64,000 nt of DNA from Bryobacterales bacterium (GTDB lineage Bacteria; Acidobacteriota; Terriglobia; Bryobacterales; Bryobacteraceae), in the NCBI GenBank assembly GCA_020846745.1, contig JADLDI010000067.1, forward strand, positions 34,680-98,679, given 5' to 3'. This document shows, piece by piece, positions 25,435-33,665 of this stretch (position 1 is its first letter; each line of letters starts with the position of its first letter). Under the pieces are notes generated by a model. That model searched no databases, was not told where the DNA came from, and worked only from the letters and a program-made list of their open reading frames with translations. The translations under genes were made by a program, and so were the position numbers.

Positions 25435-27537
25435 ATGAGTGTGCTAATAGTCCCGATCGATGCGTCGCAGGTAGCTCAAAGCGAACGCGGTCAACAGAAA
25501 GTCAAAGTTGCCGTCCAGTCTGGCGGCAAGGTGCTCGCACAGGAAGTGTCCCTACAGGATGGCCGGACGGAGGTTCGCTTTGACGTCGATGAAAAGCAAC
25601 CGGCCACGGTGGCGATCGGGCCGGTAAGCGCCGACGACGAAGACATTTTCAAGCTGCAAACCCTGTCGGCGCCCGTTTCGCCCAACCTGTGGCGGGATCA
25701 GGACCAGTTGACGATTTCCCCGTTCCTGGTCACCCCCATCTGGTGGCGAAACTGGCTGCGGTGGTGCCGCGAATTCGTCATCGAAGGCCGCGTGGTCTGT
25801 GCCGACGGAAGCCCGGTTCCGGGAGCGCAGGTCCGCGCCTTCGATGTCGACTACTTTTGGTGGTGGTCTTCGATTGCACAGGTCGGGCCGGCTGTGGTCA
25901 CCGATGCCAGCGGGCATTTCAGCATGCGCTTTCGCTGGTGCTGCGGCTGGCTGCCCATCTGGTGGTGGCGTATGCGGTCGTGGCGGCTCGAGCATGCCCT
26001 GGTCGAAAAGATCCAGCCCGTTCTGAAGCTCAATCCTGCCTTGAAAGCCATCGAGCCGTCGCCTGTTCCATCCCTCGACATGGTTGCCCTCAACCCGCAA
26101 CCGCTGCCGCCCGGGCCGCGCCCGGATCCCGTCTTCACGGGCAAACAGATCAACCCGTCCGTGATCCCCGCCCTGCGCGACCGCCTTATCCGCGCTCTGC
26201 CGCAGGTCCCCGAACTCGAACGGCTCCGCATCTGGCCCTGGTTCCCCTGGACCCCCTGGCTCGATTGCGCGCCCGACATCATCTTCCGCGTCACCCAGAA
26301 CTGCTCCGGACCCGTCACCAAGACCATCGTCAACGAGAGCGTCTTCCAAACTCGCTGGGACATTCCGACAAACCTCAACGTGACGCTCATCGCCAATCAG
26401 GAAGCCTGCTGCCTGCCGCCCCACAATCCGGATCCGGAGGGTGACTGCGCCCTGTTCACCAAGGTCTGCGACATTCCGGTAATCGACATCGGCGGCAATT
26501 CCGGCGCACCCGCTGGTCCCGTCGGCTATGCCGATCCCGGCGGTCGCGACCGTCCGTTCTCCCAGGGCGTCGGCCTCTACGGCCAGTTCGGCAGCGCCGC
26601 CCAGGCCGACTTCTACGAGATCGAGTGCAAACCCGCGGGAGGCGGCGTTTGGGCGCCTGTGCCGGACGGCGCCTTGCAGCCCTTCTATCGTGGGTACTTT
26701 AACGCCACCCTTCCGTTCCCCAACCAGTGGAGCGGCGACTGGTTCAACGTGATCTCCGTGGGCGGCAAGAACTTCTACGAAAGCCGCCAGCATTACGAAG
26801 CCACCCATCCGCCGGCCAACTGGGGTTCGCCATTCGGGCGCTCCTGGTATACCGACCGGGACTACCTGGCCACCCTCCAGACAAACGGCTTCTTCGCCGA
26901 CGGAGCCTACGAATTCCAACTCGTCGGCTACCGCGACTCGGGCGCCAACGCCCCGGACCTCTCCACCCGAACCGTCCTGCCCGGTTGCGGCGACGGCCCG
27001 AACAATCGAGTCGTGATCCGCATCGACAACCGGTTCGTAGCCGCGCCCACGCCAGGCTCCGTGCATATCAATACGACGGAACCCGACTGTGGCATCAACG
27101 CCATCCGCATCGGCGGCACGGCCGTCGCCCCATGCGGCGCTCAGAAACTCGAGCACGGAACACCGCTCGAAATCGATTTCTTCGTCACCGATCCCGATGG
27201 TCACCTCGACCACTACGAACTGAAGGTGAAGTACGATCTCGGGTATATTAAGGACCTGCTCAGTTCGACGGATGTGGGGACGTTCACCCTGACACCGCTC
27301 TCCGGCGGGCCCGTCGGGCCGGACTACGGGCAAGCCGTAACGCTCCCGCAAACAGCCACACGGCCCACCTGGAATGGCGGCACCCTGCGCCTGCACATCG
27401 ACGATGCGGCGAGGGTGTTTCCCAAAACCTGCTGCTACGTCGTCGAACTGATCGTCTGGAAGCGTAACATCGTCGACTGCAACGGCAATCTGAGTTACTT
27501 CAACCAGATGCACCAGTCGTTCACAGTGCTTGTGTAA
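25435..27537 (+). CDS. 700-aa Trp-rich protein with carboxypeptidase-regulatory-like domain (unknown)
   Basis: A 700-aa protein without signal peptide. Residues 1-75 are a beta-type domain. Residues 114-170 match a CarboxypepD-regulatory-like fold (VIEGRVVCADGSPVPGAQV, then TDASGHFSMRF) interrupted by aromatic runs DYFWWWSS and CCGWLPIWWW. A motif LNPQPLPP occurs at 219-226. Residues 320-700 contain many Cys/Trp and beta segments, including FFVTDPDGHLDHYELKVKYDLG near the end. ATG 25435 follows GGAGGAGAGG. With its two upstream genes it forms a coupled unit closed by a terminator. Surface or structural binding is a guess; no catalytic site is seen. Confidence 0.7.
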   Translation: MSVLIVPIDASQVAQSERGQQKVKVAVQSGGKVLAQEVSLQDGRTEVRFDVDEKQPATVAIGPVSADDEDIFKLQTLSAPVSPNLWRDQDQLTISPFLVTPIWWRNWLRWCREFVIEGRVVCADGSPVPGAQVRAFDVDYFWWWSSIAQVGPAVVTDASGHFSMRFRWCCGWLPIWWWRMRSWRLEHALVEKIQPVLKLNPALKAIEPSPVPSLDMVALNPQPLPPGPRPDPVFTGKQINPSVIPALRDRLIRALPQVPELERLRIWPWFPWTPWLDCAPDIIFRVTQNCSGPVTKTIVNESVFQTRWDIPTNLNVTLIANQEACCLPPHNPDPEGDCALFTKVCDIPVIDIGGNSGAPAGPVGYADPGGRDRPFSQGVGLYGQFGSAAQADFYEIECKPAGGGVWAPVPDGALQPFYRGYFNATLPFPNQWSGDWFNVISVGGKNFYESRQHYEATHPPANWGSPFGRSWYTDRDYLATLQTNGFFADGAYEFQLVGYRDSGANAPDLSTRTVLPGCGDGPNNRVVIRIDNRFVAAPTPGSVHINTTEPDCGINAIRIGGTAVAPCGAQKLEHGTPLEIDFFVTDPDGHLDHYELKVKYDLGYIKDLLSSTDVGTFTLTPLSGGPVGPDYGQAVTLPQTATRPTWNGGTLRLHIDDAARVFPKTCCYVVELIVWKRNIVDCNGNLSYFNQMHQSFTVLV

Positions 27538-27571
27538 CTTGACCTACTAACCAACTCGGAGGAGGAGACTA

Positions 27572-27603
27572 AGGCCGCCCACGCGTTCGGGCGGCCTCTT
27601 TTT
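27572..27603 (+). terminator. rho-independent terminator of the DUF1360 unit
   Basis: AGGCCGCCC (27572-27580), an 8-nt loop and GGGCGGCCT (27589-27597) form a perfect 9-bp stem followed by CTTTTT. Confidence 0.9.
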
Positions 27604-27661
27604 CTGTCCTCCTATCCCTTCATTGTTTCAACTTCAACCTCTGAGGGGACCGGTGCATCCA

Positions 27662-29086
27662 CTACCGTCGCGCCCGCTGCGGACCGATCCCGTCGAGCAA
27701 CGACAGCACCCGCTCCGCCGCGGGAGCCTGCACCTTCACGATCACACTTGGCGCAACCCCGCCAATTATCAGAAACAGCACTACAGCCGTAAGTGCCCAC
27801 CGTTCGCGCGGCAACGCGTCCACCTTCGGCAACCCAACCAGGCGCTTGCCGAGGAAGATGCGCGTGAACAGCCGCAACAGCAGGAACGCGTTCAGGCCGG
27901 TAGCCGCCGGCAACGCCAGCCCGATAAACGGATGAGTCTCTAAGGCGCCGTGCAACAGCAGGTCTTCCGCGCAAAAGCCCAGTGTGCCCGGCAAACCAAC
28001 CAGCGCCAGCGCAAACAGAACCCAGAAAACCGCCAGCCGCGGAGCGCGTGCGGCCAAGCCCTGATAGCCTTCGGCCCGCGTCAGATTGCCGAACCGTACC
28101 TCAATCGCGCGGTGCACCGCCAGCAGGCCCGTGCTGGCCACCGCTACCACCATCCAGAGCACCATCGCGCCGCCAACACCGGCCACCGAGGCGCTTTCGA
28201 TTCCGGCCAGAATGCACGCCGCCTGGCTGATGATCACCATGCCGATGATCCGCCGCGGACGCTTTTCCGCCAGCGCGGCCAGCGCACCTAGTAAAGCGGT
28301 GAACAGCGCAAGATCCGTCAGCAGCGGAAATGCCTCCCGCGCCACTTCGGGCAGCCGCGGAATCGCCACCCGCAGCACCACGAAAGCGCCGATATGCACA
28401 TTCACCAGCAGTGTCACCAGCAGTAGCGGACCGCGGTCGAATGCGCACGCAACCCACGAGTGCATCGGGAACACGCCTTTCCTCAACGCCACGGCCACCA
28501 TCAAAAGAGCAAAAGCCCAACGGCCTGCCGTAGTGCTATCCGCACCGCCGGCGGCGCCCGACATCAGTGCAATCGCCGCCCCTAAGAACACAACACTGCC
28601 GATCAGCGCAATGCCGGCCAGCACCCGGCCGCGATCGCCCGCGTCGGTGTTCTGCGCAGGCAGCCAGTTGGTCACGAACGGGACCACGCTTACGGTCCAC
28701 GCCACAAACAGCAGCACTAAGTTATCGGTCGCATAAGTCGCAAGTGTTGCCGATAAGACCACTAACAGCGCGGACAGTTCGCGCAACCCGATATCTCGCT
28801 TCGGCGCCACCAGAACAGTTACCAGTGCAAGGCCCGCGAACAACACGAGCGGAAGAACATTCAACGAATCCGCGTCCAGCAAGCCCGCGCTCCAAGCGTC
28901 GCCTAGCGCCACGCCGCCGCCCGTTGTCACCGCCACCAGTGCCGCCGTCGACGAGGCCAGGGCCACCAGCGCGGCAAGGGCTGCAACCAGGCGTGCCGCT
29001 TTCGCGCCCGTCAACCGCAGCACCACGATCGCTATCAACGGCGTCAATACCGCGACAGTTACAAAAGGGAAGGGAAGACTAGACAT
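27662..29086 (-). CDS. second NuoL/NuoM-like membrane subunit of the DAB cluster
   Basis: A 474-aa polytopic protein with about 13-14 hydrophobic segments and proton-pump (antiporter-like) features: ALRKGVFPMHSWVACAF around residue 220 resembles the conserved lysine/His helix of NuoM/NuoL proteins, and LVGLPGTLGFCAEDLLLHG matches their late conserved loop. Complex I subunits are otherwise absent, so it belongs with the DabA neighbour. ATG 29086 overlaps the end of the preceding subunit by 8 nt. Confidence 0.75.
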   Translation of the reverse strand: MSSLPFPFVTVAVLTPLIAIVVLRLTGAKAARLVAALAALVALASSTAALVAVTTGGGVALGDAWSAGLLDADSLNVLPLVLFAGLALVTVLVAPKRDIGLRELSALLVVLSATLATYATDNLVLLFVAWTVSVVPFVTNWLPAQNTDAGDRGRVLAGIALIGSVVFLGAAIALMSGAAGGADSTTAGRWAFALLMVAVALRKGVFPMHSWVACAFDRGPLLLVTLLVNVHIGAFVVLRVAIPRLPEVAREAFPLLTDLALFTALLGALAALAEKRPRRIIGMVIISQAACILAGIESASVAGVGGAMVLWMVVAVASTGLLAVHRAIEVRFGNLTRAEGYQGLAARAPRLAVFWVLFALALVGLPGTLGFCAEDLLLHGALETHPFIGLALPAATGLNAFLLLRLFTRIFLGKRLVGLPKVDALPRERWALTAVVLFLIIGGVAPSVIVKVQAPAAERVLSLLDGIGPQRARR

Positions 29087-30446
29087 CGGCCCGCTCCTCA
29101 GAGATACGCGCGAGCGGGACACTCGGGCGTTCCCCCCGCCGGGGCGTCGCATCGATTCCGGCCAGACTGTGTTCCACCGCCGCGATCCAACGCGCCATTT
29201 CGTTCAGCGGAGCCACAAAGTAACGGTCCAGCATCGCGTCCAGATAGCCGCGAAGCAAGGCCCACCGGTATAGCCACATGCGCACCGATTCCGGCAGCAA
29301 CGCCTCATAGTAGATGCCTGCCCGCGACAGGTCGCCGCCCGCCGCGGCGTGCATCTGGTGATACTCGTGCAACAGCGAAGGGGCGCGCAGGAATTGTAAC
29401 GTTCGCAACAGAGCGTGGCCCACCATATGTGTCAGCGCCAGCCAGCGGAAACCCAAGCCAATCTCGACAAAGATAATCCCTAACTGCACCAACGCCGCAT
29501 AAGCGAGCGATGTCTTTGCATCCGCACAGGTGCGGCCCACCAGCGTACCGTGGACCGCCGTCAGCAGGCCCACCGTAACTATCGCGGCGGTCGCGATCCA
29601 CGATGCGTCGAGCAGCGGCGCGGCCCGTAGCATCAGGTACGCGCCCAGGTGCACCGAAATGGCGCCGTAGAAAATGGCGCTCGACGGCGTGGGCCCTTCC
29701 ATCGCCCGGGGCAACCATCCGGAGAAGGGTATCTGCGCCGACTTTCCGCATGCGGCCAATAACAGCATCAACCCGGCCAGGCCTGCGCCCCCGTTCGCTG
29801 CCGCTTTCGTGAATGCATCGAACGATGCCGATCCCGCAAAGTGATGCAGTATCACCACACCCACCAGCAACCCGACATCGGTAGCACGGTAAATGCCGAA
29901 AACGCGCAACGCGCTACCCACAGGTTCCGGCCGGTCGTCGAAAAAAGCGATCAGCAGCACGGAAGTGATGCCCACAATCTCCCAACCGCCCACCATCAGG
30001 TCCAGCGACCCGGCGGAGAAACTGAGCATTGCGCCAAAGGCGAACAGGTGCAGCAGCAGGAAAAACCGGAAGAAGCCGCGTTCGCGGTGTAGATAGCGGA
30101 ACGAGAATGCGCCTGTAAGTCCCACCAGCACCACCGTCAGCACCAGCATCGGCAGCGACACGAGGTCCACCCGCAGTGTCAGCGGAAACACATATTCGCC
30201 GATCGAGAACCAGTGTCCAAGCGTAATCGACACCACGTCCAGATCGTTACTCCACATCGTGCGAAACAGGAATCCGCACGCCGGCACGGCCGCCGCGTAA
30301 GTAGCTGTAGTTAGTATGTTGATCGCACGTTCCCTGACATGGATGCCGAGTAACCACGCCAAGCCCAGCGTCAGAAACACCAGGCCGGGCATAAGTATAA
30401 CGCCAAGCAGCAGCAGTTCAGGGGAACTGAAAATGTTATTCGTCAT
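29079..30446 (-). CDS. DabB-like NuoL-family membrane subunit
   Basis: A 455-aa polytopic protein with the antiporter-like core: VGGWEIVGITSVLLIAFF corresponds to the conserved glutamate helix, GKSAQIPFSGWLPRAMEGPTP is the highly conserved NuoL/DabB lysine/His helix, and SAIFYGAISVHLGAYL follows. In DAB systems this subunit is proposed to couple cation flux to the carbonic-anhydrase-like DabA. Its ATG overlaps the dabA stop by 4 nt. Confidence 0.82.
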   Translation of the reverse strand: MTNNIFSSPELLLLGVILMPGLVFLTLGLAWLLGIHVRERAINILTTATYAAAVPACGFLFRTMWSNDLDVVSITLGHWFSIGEYVFPLTLRVDLVSLPMLVLTVVLVGLTGAFSFRYLHRERGFFRFFLLLHLFAFGAMLSFSAGSLDLMVGGWEIVGITSVLLIAFFDDRPEPVGSALRVFGIYRATDVGLLVGVVILHHFAGSASFDAFTKAAANGGAGLAGLMLLLAACGKSAQIPFSGWLPRAMEGPTPSSAIFYGAISVHLGAYLMLRAAPLLDASWIATAAIVTVGLLTAVHGTLVGRTCADAKTSLAYAALVQLGIIFVEIGLGFRWLALTHMVGHALLRTLQFLRAPSLLHEYHQMHAAAGGDLSRAGIYYEALLPESVRMWLYRWALLRGYLDAMLDRYFVAPLNEMARWIAAVEHSLAGIDATPRRGERPSVPLARISEERADV

Positions 30447-33292
30447 CGGGCGGACACAGGCTCCTTCCGCGATTTAATACGAGCGATCGGCAGGTGCTCT
30501 AACTTGCCGCGATACCAATCCATCGAGTTCGGCGCAACGGGTAGATTAATAGGCTCCGGCTGGTACGGCACAAATTCGCCGTCCCGGTACATGTGCATGG
30601 CGCCCGTTTCCGGATCGACCGTCGCCACCCGCACCCAGCGGTTCGCCACAAATTGCGTGATCAACGCGCTGCGCGCTATCACCTTCTTCAAACGCGCCGG
30701 CGTCGTCTCGATCGCAAACAGGATCCGGACCGGTTCGTGAATCTCCACCATCTGCCACGGCAAGCCCGTTCGCAAATCGCTGGCATGACCGTTCATCACG
30801 CCAACCAACCCGGTTACGTTATGCGGCAACTTCGTGCCGCAACCGTACCGTTCGTTATCGACGAATGAGAAGTAATACTCCAGGCTGATGCCGGCGCATA
30901 CCGGAACCGCCGCCCCTAGTAACCGCCCCAACGCGTCGTCGTCCGGGTCGAGCGTTGGGTCGTAGGAAACCAGAAACGCGCGCCGGTCCATAAACAGGCC
31001 GCGTGTCAGCGACCGCCGTCCGACGATGCACGACGAATTGGTGCAGTGCCCGTACTCCGGCCGCGGTTCGGCCAAGTGCTCCGACCGCTCTTCCACGTGC
31101 CGCAGCGCTTTGTCGGCCGAATCGCCGCACCGCGCCGCCTCGAACCGCCGCGACCGTTCATGTGCATTCAACGCTCGCGCCCCGTCCAGCGCCTTTGTCA
31201 GCCGGGCAAAGTCGTCGCCGTGCGTCGCCGGGATCGCGTCCGTATCAAAGAAGTCGACATCATCGCTGCAGGTGTCGTGGTAGCCGCCGACAAACCACGT
31301 ATCGTCCGGAATCGCGATGCCGCGTTCGCGCAGGATCTGCCTCACTTCCGGCCGATTCGCCATCGCCGCGAACAACCGTGCATTCGGTCCGCCACGCCGT
31401 CCGCCGCATGCGCCGCAATCGTGCGCCGATTCGTGCGGATTATTCAAACTGGTGGAACCGTGTCCCAGAATCGCGACAATCCGCGAAAACTTCGTGTGCA
31501 ACCCCGCCGGACCCAGCACGCTCTGCACACGGTCCGCTTTCTCTTGCTTCTCGAAGCCGACGAGCAGCCCTTCCGCCACATCGTGGCTATGCTGGCCGTG
31601 CCGCGTCAGCGTCATTTCCGTTCGCGGCTCCGGCAGAAAGCTCTCGTTCAACTTCTCGCGAACTTTGGTGTAAACTCTCGGCGCCAAAACACGCGCTGCC
31701 AGTGGAAACACCGAGAACAAGCCCAGCACTGCCGTGCTGAACCAGCCGCGCAGTATCGTACGCGACGAAACGAAGCGGTTGGCCGCCAGTTGCGCCCACA
31801 GCTTGCGCCTTGCTTGCCGCTGTTCGTGCAACGTCCGGTCTTGTTCCAGCGGCTTTTCCAACACGGCATGTTGCGGCTTTACTACAACCGGGCAGAACGG
31901 CGCGCTATGCGCATCGTCGATGCCCTTGTAATCCACCGCGACCCCGTAAAATCCCGCCGCGCTGAACGTCTCCACCTTCGGCGCAACCTCTTCCAGGTGC
32001 CGCCGGATCGATTCCTCTCGTTCGTCAAGGCAGAAGAACACCTGCGCTTCCGGGCGCGAGCCAAAATCGCGCGGCGGCGACACCCGCCGGAAACTGGCCA
32101 GCGGATCGAGTATCAGGTGCTCATGCCGGCGTTCATAGGCCAGTTGGAACACGCGCCGGCGTTCTAACTCATCGAACGCCGCCACTTCCTCGGTGAGGCG
32201 CTGCTTCTGCTCGGCCGTCGCGCCGTCAATCTTCTCGGCCGTAATCCCAACGCGCCGGCAGAGCTGAAACAGATGTGCGGCGGCCGCCAGTTGGCTCGCT
32301 TCCGCATCGACGTCAACCGGAGTGGGCCGGCGCCATTCCCGAACACTGCCGGTCACACTGCGCAACGCCACCACCAGGAACGTCAGGCGCACCGCCAGGT
32401 AATCCACCAGCTTGCAAGGCAGATCTTCGTGCGGAGCCAGGTGCGGCTCCTCTTCCAGCCGCCGGAACAGCCCGGGCCACCCCGGCAATGCCAGTAACTC
32501 CGCTTGTAAGTAGTGTTCCCAACTCTCTTCAGGAACTCCTAAGTCGTCCAGCGCGTCGAGCAGCGCGTCCGTCGCCGTCCACTCGGCGCGAAATTGGAGC
32601 CGGAACTCATCCCCCAATTTCTCCAGATGTTCCGGATACACCGCTTGCGGCTGCATCAACAGCGCCCGGCACGACGCATAGAAGCCTTGCTCGCGCCCGG
32701 GCATCGGCCAGTAAGAAACGCCCTGGTCTGTGTACACCGCGCACAGCCGGATTAGCAGCGGGTCCACAATTTCATCCAGGTCCACACGCTCCGTGCGCCA
32801 CACGCCGTCGCGCGGCCGCGCCGGTATCTCGGAAGTCCCCTCCGCCGCCGGGGTCAACGTCAGGCAGCGGGCGAACAACGCCAAATCTTCCCCAATCGCC
32901 TCACCCAACTCGCCTTCTTCCATTTCCCAGTGAATTGTCGTGGAATCCGGCTCGCGCAACCCCGCAATCAGCGCCTGTTCGCGCAATCCGCGGCGGTCCA
33001 ACCCGGGAATAATATCCGCGTTCGGCTCCCCGCTCAGCACAAACCGTATATCGTCGTGCCGTATGCGCCCGTCTTCCAACTCCCGTCGGAAGCGTTCCTC
33101 CGTCATGTACGGCTGTGCGCCATACATCGTGCCGGCCTTCGCCACCGCCTCTTCAAACGTCAGGTGCTGAAACGCGTGGAGCGTGTTGTGGTGAATAAAC
33201 ACCCCAATCGGCCCCTGCGCCGGCAGGTAATGCGCTAGATGATCTAAGGTATGCTTCAGTGTTTCGGCGCGGTTCGCACCCACCGCGCTCAT
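30443..33292 (-). CDS. dabA: DabA inorganic-carbon accumulation subunit (DUF2309)
   Basis: A 949-aa DUF2309 protein. The zinc site known from Halothiobacillus DabA (Cys, Asp two residues on, His, Cys 15 residues after the His) is conserved here as Cys421 and Asp423 in FFCLDEREES, His611 in ILGHGSTS and Cys626 in AHDCGACGG. It should hydrate CO2 vectorially to bicarbonate in the cytoplasm together with its membrane partner. Its start overlaps the STAS gene stop (TAATG). The family is usually about 800-1000 residues. Confidence 0.93.
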   Translation of the reverse strand: MSAVGANRAETLKHTLDHLAHYLPAQGPIGVFIHHNTLHAFQHLTFEEAVAKAGTMYGAQPYMTEERFRRELEDGRIRHDDIRFVLSGEPNADIIPGLDRRGLREQALIAGLREPDSTTIHWEMEEGELGEAIGEDLALFARCLTLTPAAEGTSEIPARPRDGVWRTERVDLDEIVDPLLIRLCAVYTDQGVSYWPMPGREQGFYASCRALLMQPQAVYPEHLEKLGDEFRLQFRAEWTATDALLDALDDLGVPEESWEHYLQAELLALPGWPGLFRRLEEEPHLAPHEDLPCKLVDYLAVRLTFLVVALRSVTGSVREWRRPTPVDVDAEASQLAAAAHLFQLCRRVGITAEKIDGATAEQKQRLTEEVAAFDELERRRVFQLAYERRHEHLILDPLASFRRVSPPRDFGSRPEAQVFFCLDEREESIRRHLEEVAPKVETFSAAGFYGVAVDYKGIDDAHSAPFCPVVVKPQHAVLEKPLEQDRTLHEQRQARRKLWAQLAANRFVSSRTILRGWFSTAVLGLFSVFPLAARVLAPRVYTKVREKLNESFLPEPRTEMTLTRHGQHSHDVAEGLLVGFEKQEKADRVQSVLGPAGLHTKFSRIVAILGHGSTSLNNPHESAHDCGACGGRRGGPNARLFAAMANRPEVRQILRERGIAIPDDTWFVGGYHDTCSDDVDFFDTDAIPATHGDDFARLTKALDGARALNAHERSRRFEAARCGDSADKALRHVEERSEHLAEPRPEYGHCTNSSCIVGRRSLTRGLFMDRRAFLVSYDPTLDPDDDALGRLLGAAVPVCAGISLEYYFSFVDNERYGCGTKLPHNVTGLVGVMNGHASDLRTGLPWQMVEIHEPVRILFAIETTPARLKKVIARSALITQFVANRWVRVATVDPETGAMHMYRDGEFVPYQPEPINLPVAPNSMDWYRGKLEHLPIARIKSRKEPVSAR

Positions 33293-33627
33293 TAAGCAGC
33301 CACCGCCCGCGTGTGTAGCTTATCGAGTACGGTGTGGTCCACTACCCAACAGTTCTCGAAGTTGACGACAACACGGCGAACGTCGGTCTCCACGGCGAGC
33401 AGCCGTTGCTTCAGGCCAAGGTAGTTGGTAAAGATCGCGGAATCGTGCACTTCGAGAGTTAGTTCGTCACCCGAACGCTCTTCCTTGATAATAGCGCGGA
33501 ACAGACTTTTCAGCGGCGCACCGTTCTTCGGGTGGAGTGCAATTCTCAACAGCAGGCCGGCGCCCACGACCACCAGCAGGTCCGTCGCCAAGCCGGTTCG
33601 GCTGACGGCTGAGGGCTGATTGCTCAT
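33292..33627 (-). CDS. STAS-only protein, SulP C-terminal remnant or derivative
   Basis: A 111-aa protein. Residues 15-30 are hydrophobic (ATDLLVVVGAGLLLRIAL), like the last helix of SulP anion transporters. Residues 42-105 form a STAS-like fold ending in FENCWVVDHTVLDKLHT. The ten or more preceding SulP helices are absent; upstream DNA is the divergent symporter. It has an intact ATG and TAATG coupling to dabA, so it may be a functional regulator rather than debris. SulP proteins often transport bicarbonate, which fits the neighbour. Confidence 0.65.
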   Translation of the reverse strand: MSNQPSAVSRTGLATDLLVVVGAGLLLRIALHPKNGAPLKSLFRAIIKEERSGDELTLEVHDSAIFTNYLGLKQRLLAVETDVRRVVVNFENCWVVDHTVLDKLHTRAVAA

Positions 33628-33665
33628 GGCAACAGGCCGCCGTCATTCTATGCTGGATCTTTACC

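Noticed and set aside
25552..27513. 653-codon minus-strand frame opposite the Trp-rich protein
   Set aside because: The plus-strand frame has ribosome sites, gene order and a terminator; the minus frame has Gly/Val/Asp-rich antisense composition.
31046..32167. Long plus-strand frame opposite dabA
   Set aside because: dabA has all catalytic residues; the antisense frame is Arg-rich without motifs.
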